This document shows, in pieces, positions 8,755-16,079 of a stretch of DNA of 63,939 bases. The position numbers were made by a program, and so were the translations under genes. The DNA is from CAYNYF01 sp964401385. GTDB taxonomy: Bacteria; Planctomycetota; Phycisphaerae; SM23-33. Numbering within the stretch: position 1 is the first letter of the stretch; each line of letters begins with the position of its first letter. The stretch is taken from the NCBI GenBank assembly GCA_964401385.1, contig CAYNYF010000011.1, positions 1 to 63,939 on the forward strand, in the 5' to 3' direction. The notes below the pieces were generated by a model. The model was given only the letters and a program-made list of their open reading frames with translations, made no database searches and was not told the DNA's origin.

Positions 8755-9609
8755 TTAGTCGGAGTCAAGCTGCTCTTCCAGCCGGCAGGAATCGGCGGCC
8801 TCCGCGGCCGCCTCCTCGTGTCGGCGATACATGCTCAGTCGGCTTTGCAGGCCCTTGAAATCGACCTGGTGGGCGTCGAACTCCGGGCCGTCCACGCAGG
8901 CGAACCTGGTTTCGCCGCCGACGGTTACCCGGCAGCCGCCGCACATGCCGGTCCCATCTATCATGATAGGGTTGAGGCTGACGATCGTCTTGATGCCTTG
9001 CGGGCGGGTTATCTCCGCGACCGCCGCCATCATCGGCACCGGGCCGACGGCGAAGACCGCCTCCGGGCGCGGCAGCGCACCGCTCAGCATGTCCTCCAGG
9101 GCCAGCGTCACCAGCCCCTTCCGCCCGGCCGAGCCGTCCTCGGTAATGACGGTGACCTTCTCGCAGAAAGCGGACAGCTCGTCGGCCAGGATGACGTAGG
9201 CGGCGCTGCGGCCGCCGATGGCCGCGTACACCCGGCTGCCCAGCTCGGCCATGGCCTTGGCCAGCGGGTACAGCACGGCCGTACCCACGCCGCCGCCGAT
9301 GCAGGCCACGTTGCCCCACTTCTCCAGGTGGGTGGGCTTGCCCAGCGGCCCGGCGACGTCGCGCAGGGCGCCGCCGGCGGGTGTGGCCGCGATCGCCCGC
9401 GTGCTGAAGCCCACCGCCTGGACGATCAGCGTGATGGTGCCGGCCTCCGCGTCGGCGTCGGCGATCGTCAGCGGAATCCGCTCGCTCTGCTCGTCCCTGT
9501 GGACGATGATGAACTGCCCCGGCCGGCGAGCCCTCGCCACCCGCGGGGCCCGAACCACCAGCCGGTGCAGCTTCGGCGCCAGTTCTTCATTGCTGATGAC
9601 TTCGAACAC
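8755..9609 (-). CDS. nfnA: NfnA: NADH-side subunit of ferredoxin:NADP+ oxidoreductase
   Basis: A ferredoxin-NADP+ reductase-type flavoprotein, 284 residues from the chosen start. It has the FAD motif GQFIIVHRDEQSERIPLTIA, an NAD-binding GGGVGTAVLYPLAKA, and the cluster-binding C-terminus MIDGTGMCGGCRV...FACVDGPEFDAHQVDF with Asp and three Cys ligands. Those features are diagnostic for NfnA/SudB-type subunits rather than generic reductases. The start at GTG 9609 gives MFEVISNEELAP, matching family N-termini. An upstream in-frame GTG at 9729 would add 40 arginine-rich residues and is less likely. Together with NfnB it should couple NADH, NADPH and ferredoxin pools in the cytoplasm. Confidence 0.87.
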   Translation of the reverse strand: MFEVISNEELAPKLHRLVVRAPRVARARRPGQFIIVHRDEQSERIPLTIADADAEAGTITLIVQAVGFSTRAIAATPAGGALRDVAGPLGKPTHLEKWGNVACIGGGVGTAVLYPLAKAMAELGSRVYAAIGGRSAAYVILADELSAFCEKVTVITEDGSAGRKGLVTLALEDMLSGALPRPEAVFAVGPVPMMAAVAEITRPQGIKTIVSLNPIMIDGTGMCGGCRVTVGGETRFACVDGPEFDAHQVDFKGLQSRLSMYRRHEEAAAEAADSCRLEEQLDSD

Positions 9610-9741
9610 GTCTCCGTCCGGTCTGTAACTACGGTGTCGTCTTCGAGCAGTTCGGCTATATCTTTGACTATACCGCGTTTGCATTTTCCCCCCAAAGGGA
9701 AAAGGCATCCGCCGCGGAACGCCGCCCACCTCCTGAGCCGG

Positions 9742-10530
9742 TCAGGCAGGCGCCGCGCCGGCGGCGAGGGGGAAGGTCTCGTCGATCGGTGCTTCGGCCA
9801 GCTCCACCAGGAAATCGGCGATCCGGCCGATGACCAGCTCGAGGTACTCCCGTCCGCGCTCGGCCGACGCCCCCTCGGGGTTGGTCGAGGCGCAGTGATC
9901 GGAGAGCTTGGAGAAATCCCGGCTGGTGAGAGCCCAGCCCCGCCGCAGGGCCTCGAACCGGAACGGGCGGGTCGCCCCGTCGCCGGCCTGGGCAAGCTCC
10001 ACCAGCTCCGGGTGCAGCGCCAGGGCCACCGAGGTCTCGAACTGCCCGGCGTGATCGTCCGGCCGGGTGAAGATCCGGTCGTAGGCGTCCTGCCCGACCT
10101 TCCACCAGTCGATGGCGAAGACGTACACGTCCATCTCCGGCTGAATCTGCCGGATCAGCGGGATGAAGTCGTTGCCGCCATGCCCGTTGAGGATGACGAT
10201 CTTGCGGATGCCGTGGCGGCGCAGCGAGGTGATGATCTCCCGCACCATCGCGTCCACCGTCGGCGGGGAGATGCTGATCGTCAGCGGGTAGCCCATCAGG
10301 TTGCAGTCAACGCTGAACGGCAGCGCCGGCAGGCACAGCACCGACTCGCACCGCTTCCACGCGGCCGAGCAACTCTCGCGGGCCACGTGCCCGGCGTGGC
10401 GGAAGTCCTCCCCGTAGGGCAGGTGGAGGTTGTGCGGCTCGACGGAGCCGATCGGAATCACCGCCACCTCGTAGCGGCGCTTGCGGGCGCGGTACAGGTT
10501 CGTCGCCGTAATGTCCCATTCCTCGATCAT
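9742..10530 (-). CDS. Creatininase-family amidohydrolase
   Basis: A metal-dependent hydrolase of the creatininase family, 262 residues. Conserved elements are PIGSVEPHNLHLPYGED (metal-ligand Glu and His of the EQHGPHLP box, with a P in place of Q), the glycine-rich VILNGHGGND, and the helix AGQFETSVALALHPELV. The ATG at 10530 has GGGAG before it. It is divergent from xylB. Members include creatininase and enzymes on formamide or pyrrolidine substrates. The substrate here cannot be told from sequence, and many planctomycete paralogues are uncharacterised. Confidence 0.85.
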   Translation of the reverse strand: MIEEWDITATNLYRARKRRYEVAVIPIGSVEPHNLHLPYGEDFRHAGHVARESCSAAWKRCESVLCLPALPFSVDCNLMGYPLTISISPPTVDAMVREIITSLRRHGIRKIVILNGHGGNDFIPLIRQIQPEMDVYVFAIDWWKVGQDAYDRIFTRPDDHAGQFETSVALALHPELVELAQAGDGATRPFRFEALRRGWALTSRDFSKLSDHCASTNPEGASAERGREYLELVIGRIADFLVELAEAPIDETFPLAAGAAPA

Positions 10531-10665
10531 GGTGCTTGCTCCCTTGCCGATGCGCGCCCGCCGGCGGCATCGCTTGCCGCCGGACGCGCAACGCAGCGCT
10601 TGCCAGGGCAATTGTCTAGTGGTTCAATGCCCTGTCAACAGCCCAGAAACAGATGGAGAAGGCAG

Positions 10666-12192
10666 ATGGCGTATTATCTGGGGATCGACGTCGGCACTTC
10701 CGGCACGAAGGCACTCATCATGGACGCCCGCGGGCGGGTGCTGGCGACGGGCACCGGCGAGCACGCCGTCAGCAGCCCCAAGCCGGCCTGGAGCGAGCAG
10801 GACCCGCGGGAGTGGTTCTCGGCCGCGGTCAAGGCCACGCGGGCGGCCATCGCCAAGGCCGGGATCGACGGCAAGCAGGTCGCCGGCATCGGGTGCAGCG
10901 GGCAGATGCACGGGCTGGTTTGTCTGAACGGCGCCGGGCTTCCGCTGCGGCCGGCGATCATCTGGAACGATCAGCGGACCGCGGCCGAGGCCGACCAGAT
11001 CGAGCGCAAGGCCGGCGGCAGGGCGGGGCTGATCCGGCTCGTCGGCAACGTGGCCATGACGTCGTTCACGCTGACCAAGCTGCTGTGGGTCCGCCGGCAC
11101 GAGCCGAGAGTCTACGACAGAATCCGGCACGTGCTGCTGCCGAAGGACTACGTCCGCCTGTGCCTGACCGGCGAGTATGCCGGGGACGTCTCCGACATGT
11201 CCGGGACGCTGCTGCTGGACCAGCGCCGGCGCGACTGGTCGGAAAAGGCGCTGAAGCTGTTCGGTATCCGCAGGGACATCCTGCCGCGGGTATATGAGTC
11301 GCACGAGATCGCCGGCACCGTCACCGCCAGGGCGGCCAGGCAGCTCGGCATCGCGGCGGGCACGCCGGTGGCGGCGGGGGCGGGCGACCAGCCCGCCGGC
11401 GCGGTGGGCAACGGCATCGTCCGGGCGGGGCTGGTCTCGGCCACCATGGGCACCAGCGGCGTGGTGTTCGTGCACTCGCCCAAGTACGTCACCGACCCGG
11501 CCGGGCGCGTGCAGACCTTCTGTGCGGCCGTGGCGGGGCAGTACTGCATGTTCGGATGCATCCTCGCCGCCGGCGGAAGCTTTCAGTGGTTCCGCAACAC
11601 GCTGGGGGCCAAGGAGATCGAAAAGGCCGCAGCCGAGGGCGTCGATCCCTACGAGCTGCTGACCCGCCGGGCGGCCAAGGCACCGCCCGGCTGCGAGGGG
11701 CTGTTCTTCCTGCCGTATCTGACCGGCGAGCGGACGCCTCACGCCGACCCGCTGGCCAAGGCCTGCTGGATCGGTATTCACTCCCGCACCAGCCGCAACG
11801 ACCTGATCCGCTCGGTGATGGAGGGGGCGACCTTCGCCATGAACGACGCCCTGACGATCCTGCGGCAGCGGGGCATCCGTCCCCGGGAGATTCGCCTTTC
11901 CGGCGGGGGGGCGCGGAGCCGGCTGTGGCGGCAGATGCAGGCCGACGTCTACGGCTCCACGTGCGTGACGGTGCGAACGGAGGAGGGTCCGGCCTACGGG
12001 GCGGCGATCCTGGCGGCGGTGGGGACCGGCCGGTTCGCCAGCGTGCCGCAGGCCTGCGAGGCGATCATCAAGCTGACGCGAACGGTCCGGCCGAACCCCT
12101 CGACCAAGCGTGTCTACGCCCGCTGCTATCAGCAGTACCGGCGGCTGTATCCGGCCTTGAAGGGCGAGTTCGCAAGCATCGCCAGGCTGTGA
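10666..12192 (+). CDS. xylB: Xylulokinase (FGGY-family sugar kinase)
   Basis: FGGY carbohydrate kinase of 508 residues that would phosphorylate D-xylulose with ATP. The N-terminal phosphate loop GIDVGTSGTKALIMD, the xylulokinase-type GCSGQMHGLV, PAIIWNDQRT, catalytic-region AGAGDQPAGAVGNGI and the C-terminal ATP-binding LSGGGARSRLWRQMQADVYG are all present. The start at 10666 follows GGAG and leads straight into the fold. A much longer in-frame opening upstream lies antisense to nfnA and is not coding. The enzyme links pentose use to the pentose phosphate pathway. A zinc-ribbon gene begins seven bases after its stop. Confidence 0.92.
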   Translation: MAYYLGIDVGTSGTKALIMDARGRVLATGTGEHAVSSPKPAWSEQDPREWFSAAVKATRAAIAKAGIDGKQVAGIGCSGQMHGLVCLNGAGLPLRPAIIWNDQRTAAEADQIERKAGGRAGLIRLVGNVAMTSFTLTKLLWVRRHEPRVYDRIRHVLLPKDYVRLCLTGEYAGDVSDMSGTLLLDQRRRDWSEKALKLFGIRRDILPRVYESHEIAGTVTARAARQLGIAAGTPVAAGAGDQPAGAVGNGIVRAGLVSATMGTSGVVFVHSPKYVTDPAGRVQTFCAAVAGQYCMFGCILAAGGSFQWFRNTLGAKEIEKAAAEGVDPYELLTRRAAKAPPGCEGLFFLPYLTGERTPHADPLAKACWIGIHSRTSRNDLIRSVMEGATFAMNDALTILRQRGIRPREIRLSGGGARSRLWRQMQADVYGSTCVTVRTEEGPAYGAAILAAVGTGRFASVPQACEAIIKLTRTVRPNPSTKRVYARCYQQYRRLYPALKGEFASIARL

Positions 12193-12199
12193 GGTCCTC

Positions 12200-12580
12200 A
12201 TGGCTGGCAAGGGCAAGAAAAGACGCGGCCGATTCTGGAGCTGGCTGACGGGGCGGCAGCCGGGCGAGCCGGGCGAGCCGGAAGAAGAGGCCGGCGGCGA
12301 AGAGCAGGCGGCGGCGCCGGCGCCCGATCGAGTCGCGCCCGCCCCGCCCGAGGGCGACCGCGCCGGCGAGCGCACTTGCGCCCTCTGCGGTGGCAGCAGC
12401 TTCAGTTGGGGCTGGCTGGAGAGCGGGCTGTACGGAATGGGCAAGGGCCCGGCCGCAGTCTCCCAGCCAAAGTACGTAAAACAGAAGACGCGCTTCGGGG
12501 ATTTCCTCGGGCTGCGGGCACGGGTCTGCGACAACTGCGGCCACGTCGAACTCTTCTCCCTGCCCGAAGACGAGGCGTAG
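12200..12580 (+). CDS. Zinc-ribbon protein of unknown function
   Basis: A 126-residue protein with a basic, Pro/Glu/Ala-rich first half (residues 1-55) and a second half carrying two Cys pairs, CALCGG near residue 60 and CDNCGH near residue 112. Together these form a probable zinc ribbon enclosing GLYGMGKGPAAVSQPKYVK. No signal peptide. It starts seven bases after xylB and is probably co-transcribed with it, though nothing links it functionally to xylulose. Function not recognised. Confidence 0.7.
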   Translation: MAGKGKKRRGRFWSWLTGRQPGEPGEPEEEAGGEEQAAAPAPDRVAPAPPEGDRAGERTCALCGGSSFSWGWLESGLYGMGKGPAAVSQPKYVKQKTRFGDFLGLRARVCDNCGHVELFSLPEDEA

Positions 12581-12708
12581 GCCGCCGCGTGCCGCGGCCG
12601 AGACGATCCGCCCCCGCCGAGGCGCCGCCCGCCGGCCAAAACCGCGTCCATAACGGGAAGCGCGAGAATGCTTTGCAGAAAAGTCAATACATCCCAGCAG
12701 GAAAACGC

Positions 12709-12737
12709 TTGAACAATCCGCTGATATGGAGTAACAT
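12709..12737 (+). promoter_or_regulatory. Predicted promoter of the PEP-CTERM gene at 12807
   Basis: TTGAAC (12709-12714), 17-bp spacer, TAACAT (12732-12737). The leader would be about 60 nt. The -10 box resembles that predicted before rpsB (TAACCT). Confidence 0.5.
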
Positions 12738-12806
12738 TGCTACTTGAGCCGGGGCTCAAAGAGCCCAGCATATCACAACACTCTTGCGAGGAAGGGAGGG
12801 CGAGCC

Positions 12807-14198
12807 ATGCGGCCGGTAAGGTTCGTGGCAATCACGCTGTGCGCTGCCGTGCTTGTGTCTTCGCTTGCCAGCGGGCTTCAGGCGGCGTTCCCCGAATACG
12901 TCAACCAGGACAGCGCCAACACCCACCGCCAATCGGGAATCTGCACCAGCGACGGCCAGGTGGTCTGGGACAGCACCTTCTCCATGTTCGTCAGCGGCTG
13001 CCAGTTGCCGGTCTGGCCGCCGCCGCAGCCGGTGTACGAGGAGATCATCTTCGCCTTCATGGAGTGCTACGGCGGCGGGATGATCGACGAGCTGATGCAG
13101 ATCGGCGGCAACGGGCTGGACCCGGCCTCCTACACCTCCGCGGCCAGAGAGAACGAGAAGTCCTGGTGGGCCAACACCGACCCGGCCTCGGGCGGACTGC
13201 GAGAGTCGCTGTACAACCTGCACTACTCGCCCTGGGCCGGCGGGGCGACCGTGCACACGCACGTCGAGGCGGCGACCAACGGCAACAACAACGATCTGTA
13301 TGGGCCGGTGGTGCACAACCCCCTGAAGGAGCACCCGCAGTACAAGCTGTACACCACGCTGCTGGACCTGGCCGACGTCACCCTGCACCGCCCCAACCGC
13401 GGCGGCACCACGCCCGATAACTACCTGGCGGTCCTCTGGGGCGGATCCGGCGGCGACTGGCGGGACATCCGCGCCAACTACAACTCCCTGGTGCGGATCC
13501 ACGCCGACCTGATGGCCCGCGGCTACACCTCCGACGAGATCTACCTGACCTACCCCAGCAACACCAACCCCTCCGGCGGAGCCCTGCCGGCGAGCTGGGT
13601 GGTCGACGACGGCACCACCTTCCAGGACATGCAGGACGCCTGGAGTTGGGTCCACCAGAACACCGACGCCAACACCCAGATCTACTTCTGGTCCAACATC
13701 TGCCACGGCAAGGACACCGAGGACGTGGTCGGCATGATCCTGGATGACTACGGCGAGGACGTTGAGTGCGGCAAGCCCTACGGCTTCGGCCTGACGGAGG
13801 GCTTCGTCGACGACGTCAAGGAGCTGCACGCCTTCTACGGCGGGGGGGACGGCACAGACCCCGGCCAGCCGTACTTTCAGGTGATCAGCTCCCAGCCCGC
13901 GGCCGGCCTGATCGTGCTGCTGAACGGCAAGGCGCTGCCGCTGCTGGAGATCGGCGACCTAAGCTACGGCCAGATCAGCCAGCACATGCACAAGTTCGCC
14001 CTGGACGAAACCGACATCGCCAATCTGGACACGACCGGAAACATGGTGATGTTCGACTGCGGGCCCTCGCAGGTCGAGTTCATCATGGCTGGCGTGACCA
14101 CGGGCGATCAGGCCAACGGCGTACCGGAGCCGGCGTCGCTGCTGGTGTTGGTCGGCGGCGGCCTGGGGCTGTTGTGCCGGCGCCGCAGACGGCTTTGA
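12807..14198 (+). CDS. Secreted PEP-CTERM protein with caspase-like (clan CD) motifs in swapped order
   Basis: 463 residues. A signal peptide (1-26, MRPVRFVAITLCAAVLVSSL...) leads the mature protein. The C-terminus is a PEP-CTERM sorting tail (VPEPASLLVLVGGGLGLL then CRRRRRL) that exosortase should process. Residues 79-120 contain IIFAFMECYGGGMIDEL and YTSAARENEKSWW, resembling the catalytic-cysteine block of caspase/legumain-like proteases (Cys87). Residues 206-245 (NYLAVLWGGSGGDWRDI, HADLMARGYTSDEIYLTYPS) resemble the first strand and helix of that fold, and QIYFWSNICHGKD has a candidate catalytic His300. The usual order has His before Cys, so this would be a permuted form. The similarity is weak, and a non-enzymatic surface protein remains possible. 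GGAGG precedes the ATG at 12807. Confidence 0.75.
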   Translation: MRPVRFVAITLCAAVLVSSLASGLQAAFPEYVNQDSANTHRQSGICTSDGQVVWDSTFSMFVSGCQLPVWPPPQPVYEEIIFAFMECYGGGMIDELMQIGGNGLDPASYTSAARENEKSWWANTDPASGGLRESLYNLHYSPWAGGATVHTHVEAATNGNNNDLYGPVVHNPLKEHPQYKLYTTLLDLADVTLHRPNRGGTTPDNYLAVLWGGSGGDWRDIRANYNSLVRIHADLMARGYTSDEIYLTYPSNTNPSGGALPASWVVDDGTTFQDMQDAWSWVHQNTDANTQIYFWSNICHGKDTEDVVGMILDDYGEDVECGKPYGFGLTEGFVDDVKELHAFYGGGDGTDPGQPYFQVISSQPAAGLIVLLNGKALPLLEIGDLSYGQISQHMHKFALDETDIANLDTTGNMVMFDCGPSQVEFIMAGVTTGDQANGVPEPASLLVLVGGGLGLLCRRRRRL

Positions 14199-14220
14199 CC
14201 TGAGACTCTCGCGGCGGCGT

Positions 14221-14877
14221 TCAGAGGTGGCGCAGCACGTCGACCGGGCGCTCGGTCAGAACGTCCGCTCCGCCGTCGAGCAGCTCGTCGGCCGCCCGGA
14301 AGCCCCACAGGGCGCCGATGGCGAACATCCCGGCCGCGGTGGCGGTCCGCATGTCCGTGCCCGTGTCGCCCACGTAAGCGATGTCGCCCACGGGCAGACC
14401 CATCGCCTCGGCAACGGCCAGCGCCGCCGCCGGGTCCGGCTTGAGCGGAACCCCGTCGCGGGCGCCGCGGACCACCTCAAAGGCGTCCGCGCTCAACAGA
14501 GCCGCGACCGTCGCTTGGGCGGCGTCGTCGGGCTTGTTCGAGAGCACCGCCAGGCGCAGCCCGGCGGCACGAAGCGCCTCCAGCAGATCGACAACGCCCT
14601 CGTACGGCCGGGTCTTGTTGCGCCAGCCGACCGCGTAGGCGGCGCGATACTCGGCCGTCACGCGCGCGGCCAGCTCGGCGTCGCCGCGCTTGTCGGCGGG
14701 CATGGCCCGGAGGACGTACGCCCCCACGCCGTCCCCGACCATGCGCTTGTGCTCGGCGACCTCCGGGCGGGGCGGCAGGCCGTTGGCGACCAGGGCCGCG
14801 TTCATGGCCGCGGCCAGGTCGTCGATCGTGTCCAGCAGCGTGCCGTCAAGATCGAAAATCACGGCGCGATATCGCAA
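14221..14877 (-). CDS. gph: HAD-family phosphatase, phosphoglycolate phosphatase type
   Basis: Haloacid dehalogenase phosphatase, 218 residues. Motif I AVIFDLDGTLLDTIDDL (nucleophile and acid Asp), motif II LRLAVLSNKPDD, motif III lysine in VPLKPDPAAAL and motif IV YVGDTGTDMRTA are all intact, and the helical cap lies between motifs I and II. The start is taken as TTG 14877 because GGAG stands six bases before it and the protein then begins LRYRAVIFD, as family members do. Longer in-frame starts add unrelated basic sequence. Probable role is removal of 2-phosphoglycolate, though HAD substrate calls from sequence are uncertain. Confidence 0.85.
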   Translation of the reverse strand: MRYRAVIFDLDGTLLDTIDDLAAAMNAALVANGLPPRPEVAEHKRMVGDGVGAYVLRAMPADKRGDAELAARVTAEYRAAYAVGWRNKTRPYEGVVDLLEALRAAGLRLAVLSNKPDDAAQATVAALLSADAFEVVRGARDGVPLKPDPAAALAVAEAMGLPVGDIAYVGDTGTDMRTATAAGMFAIGALWGFRAADELLDGGADVLTERPVDVLRHL

Positions 14878-14980
14878 GCGCAGCTCCTTTACCAAAGAGG
14901 ATGAGTATTCTAGGGATGCCCGTCGCGAGCGTCGAATCAAAACGGACCTTGGGTGTCTCATCCCCGGTTGCGACCGTGTT

Positions 14981-15847
14981 TCAGCGGGAACGGCGGCGGA
15001 GCACACCCAGCAGCAGCGTCAACGGCACCAGCATCGCCGGCTCCGGCACGGGCTGGAAGAACGTCCCGCCGAAGATCCCCCACGGCCGGTCGACGCCGAT
15101 GTACTGATATGGGAACCAATGGACGTCGTGGTCCCAGGTGTTGTAGCAGGCGTACTTGCGATCGCCGGGCGTGCCGTCGTAGCCGATGACGGTGATGAAA
15201 TGGTCGGTGCCGCCGTTGCCGTCGGTGTCCACCAGGAACTGACACGGCTCGGCGGCGTCGATGGCGACGACCAGCTCCTCCCAGAGATAGTTCAGAGAGA
15301 CGTTGCGGGCGGCCGAGCCGACGTAGCCGCGGTATTCGGCATACCCGGCCAGCCCTTCATCCTGGCTGCGGTAGCCGCTCCAGCCATACTCAAGCGGGTC
15401 GCGCGAGCACAGGCCGAAATCGGCCACGCAGTCGTCGGCGTGGTAGGGGTCTTCCAGGGTGGCGGTCCGGTCCGGCGTGGGCACGTAGTCGCGGACGTGC
15501 CCCGGCGAGGCGATCATGTCCTTGACGGCCTGCTGGTTGGAACTCCAGTCGTTGGAGCCGGGGATCAGGTTGCCGAAGCCGTGCGCGTCCCAGTAGCCGA
15601 TGACCATGCCGGCCGACGTCGGCCCGCAGCCGTGATACCAGATGTAACTGGGCACGTCGGAAATGATGGACACGTTCGGCCCATGGCCGGGGGAGGCCAA
15701 TTCCCCCTCAAGCGTCGGCTCACCCGGGCCGCCGATCGCATCCCGCCCCAGCGCCGCGGGCGCAATCCCGGCCAGAACCGCCGCCGACAGGCACAACCAG
15801 CACCACCAGCGCAACTGTCCACTCCCGGACGGCCCCAAGCCGCCCAT
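14981..15847 (-). CDS. Secreted C39-like cysteine peptidase with PEP-CTERM tail
   Basis: 288 residues. Hydrophobic export signal at residues 12-34, then a papain-like C39-type domain. The nucleophile is in YHGCGPTSAGMVIGYWDAHG (Cys74), the general base in GGTDHFITVIGYDG (His216), and a polar third residue in YACYNTWDHD (Asn236 or Asp239). The tail PVPEPAMLVPLTLLLGVLRRRSR is a PEP-CTERM sorting signal. Active-site residues appear complete, so this is probably an active surface peptidase; the substrate is unknown. The ATG at 15847 has only a weak ribosome site. A strong promoter lies 60 bp upstream. Confidence 0.85.
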   Translation of the reverse strand: MGGLGPSGSGQLRWWCWLCLSAAVLAGIAPAALGRDAIGGPGEPTLEGELASPGHGPNVSIISDVPSYIWYHGCGPTSAGMVIGYWDAHGFGNLIPGSNDWSSNQQAVKDMIASPGHVRDYVPTPDRTATLEDPYHADDCVADFGLCSRDPLEYGWSGYRSQDEGLAGYAEYRGYVGSAARNVSLNYLWEELVVAIDAAEPCQFLVDTDGNGGTDHFITVIGYDGTPGDRKYACYNTWDHDVHWFPYQYIGVDRPWGIFGGTFFQPVPEPAMLVPLTLLLGVLRRRSR

Positions 15848-15906
15848 CTGAGCCTGGTTTGCGTAAGTGCGGGCCGAGCCAGCCCTTTACCCTCCTCCAC
15901 AGCTAT

Positions 15907-15935
15907 ATGATACCCCTAACTCGCCAAATCGTCAA
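15907..15935 (-). promoter_or_regulatory. Predicted promoter of the C39-like PEP-CTERM gene
   Basis: On the minus strand TTGACG (15935-15930), a 17-bp spacer and TATCAT (15912-15907). Near-consensus boxes with ideal spacing. Confidence 0.6.
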
Positions 15936-15984
15936 GCCATGTAGACCCCCGCGCGCCGCGAATGCCTGCCCCATGAGCCGTGCC

Positions 15985-16030
15985 AAGCAAAAGGGCCCGG
16001 AAGGACGGGAACTCATCCCTGCGGGCCCTT
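15985..16030 (-). terminator. Rho-independent terminator downstream of rho
   Basis: CGGGCCCTT (16022-16030) and AAGGGCCCG (15991-15999) form a 9-bp stem, with inner GGGA/TCCC pairing. On the minus strand the stem is followed by TTTTGCTT. It lies about 50 bp after the rho stop. Confidence 0.65.
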
Positions 16031-16079
16031 GATTTCAAGCCGGTCGACGCCGGGCCGGCCCCGGCCAAGGCACCGAGCG

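Noticed and set aside
8632..10665. In-frame upstream extension of xylulokinase to 1186 residues
   Set aside because: The extra part is antisense to nfnA and the creatininase gene and has no family similarity; a good ribosome site stands at 10666.
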